From: Onishia niordana
Lineage (GTDB): Bacteria; Pseudomonadota; Gammaproteobacteria; Pseudomonadales; Halomonadaceae
Direction: 5' to 3'
Length of the DNA stretch: 64,000 nucleotides
Assembly: GCF_004798965.1 (NCBI RefSeq)
Contig: NZ_SDSD01000004.1
Location: 248,001 to 312,000 of the forward strand
Made by a program: the position numbers and the translations under genes. Below the pieces are notes generated by a model. It was not told the DNA's origin and ran no database searches. It saw only the letters and a program-made list of their open reading frames with translations. How positions within the stretch are numbered: position 1 is the stretch's first letter; the number at the start of each line of letters is the position of its first letter. Below, one piece after another: positions 63,988 to 64,000 of the stretch.

Positions 63988-64000
63988 GCCTCTATTCACC

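Overview
The window reads as chromosome of a halophilic gammaproteobacterium of the Halomonas/Chromohalobacter type. This rests on GC-rich coding sequence, acidic proteins, and core-gene order shared with Pseudomonas and Halomonadaceae: smpB-ratA-rnfH-bamE/fur-recN-grpE-dnaK-dnaJ, dapB-carAB-greA, ftsH-folP-glmM-tpiA-secG-tRNA-rimP-nusA-infB-rbfA-truB-rpsO-pnp, dksA-gluQRS-[cbrA]-cbrB-[crcZ]-pcnB-folK-panB-panC-panD, and metX-metW/yggT-proC-yggS/pilT-pilU. The species assignment is inference from gene order and was not searched.

Region by region. 1-0.8 kb: the 3' tip of a + strand gene, several hairpins, and an exported retropepsin-like protease. 0.9-4.8 kb: a small decayed genomic island inserted at the 3' end of ssrA (tmRNA). 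It is bounded by a perfect 56-bp direct repeat of the ssrA end plus its terminator. It holds a zinc-ribbon/YbjQ-like protein, a secreted protein of unknown function, and an IS30-family element whose transposase is broken at its 5' end; no integrase gene survives. Two degenerate ssrA-end copies to the left suggest earlier insertions at the same site. 4.8-13.7 kb: trans-translation (ssrA, smpB), envelope and iron genes (bamE, fur), SOS-controlled recN with a LexA box, and the heat-shock set grpE, dnaK and dnaJ with sigma-32-type promoters. 13.9-19.2 kb: two EamA exporters around an iron-siderophore-type ABC importer and a DUF2218 gene. 19.3-25.4 kb: dapB, then carAB-greA behind a leader carrying ArgR-like direct repeats and an intrinsic terminator. 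25.5-41.7 kb: translation and RNA-metabolism genes with two tRNAs. 41.9-46 kb: a thiolase, then pantothenate and folate genes. 46-51.7 kb: the carbon-control locus. 51.9-64 kb: an aminotransferase, sfsA, methionine genes, proC, twitching ATPases, anmK and tyrS.

The most interesting part is 46-50.3 kb. The gap between pcnB and cbrB contains a probable CrcZ-type RNA. It has a sigma-54 promoter, a terminator, and six hairpins that each present an A-rich AAnAAnAA motif (the kind bound by Hfq/Crc) in the apical loop. The sigma-54 activator CbrB has Glu in place of the phospho-accepting Asp. The position normally held by the ~3-kb sensor kinase gene cbrA holds only ~480 bp, with frameshifted fragments of a histidine-kinase ATPase domain. 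Together these suggest a CbrB-CrcZ pathway freed from its kinase.

Start codons were moved from the longest reading frame wherever a ribosome-binding site or the family's usual N-terminus favoured another. Family assignments are by recognition of motifs and overall sequence, without database searches.
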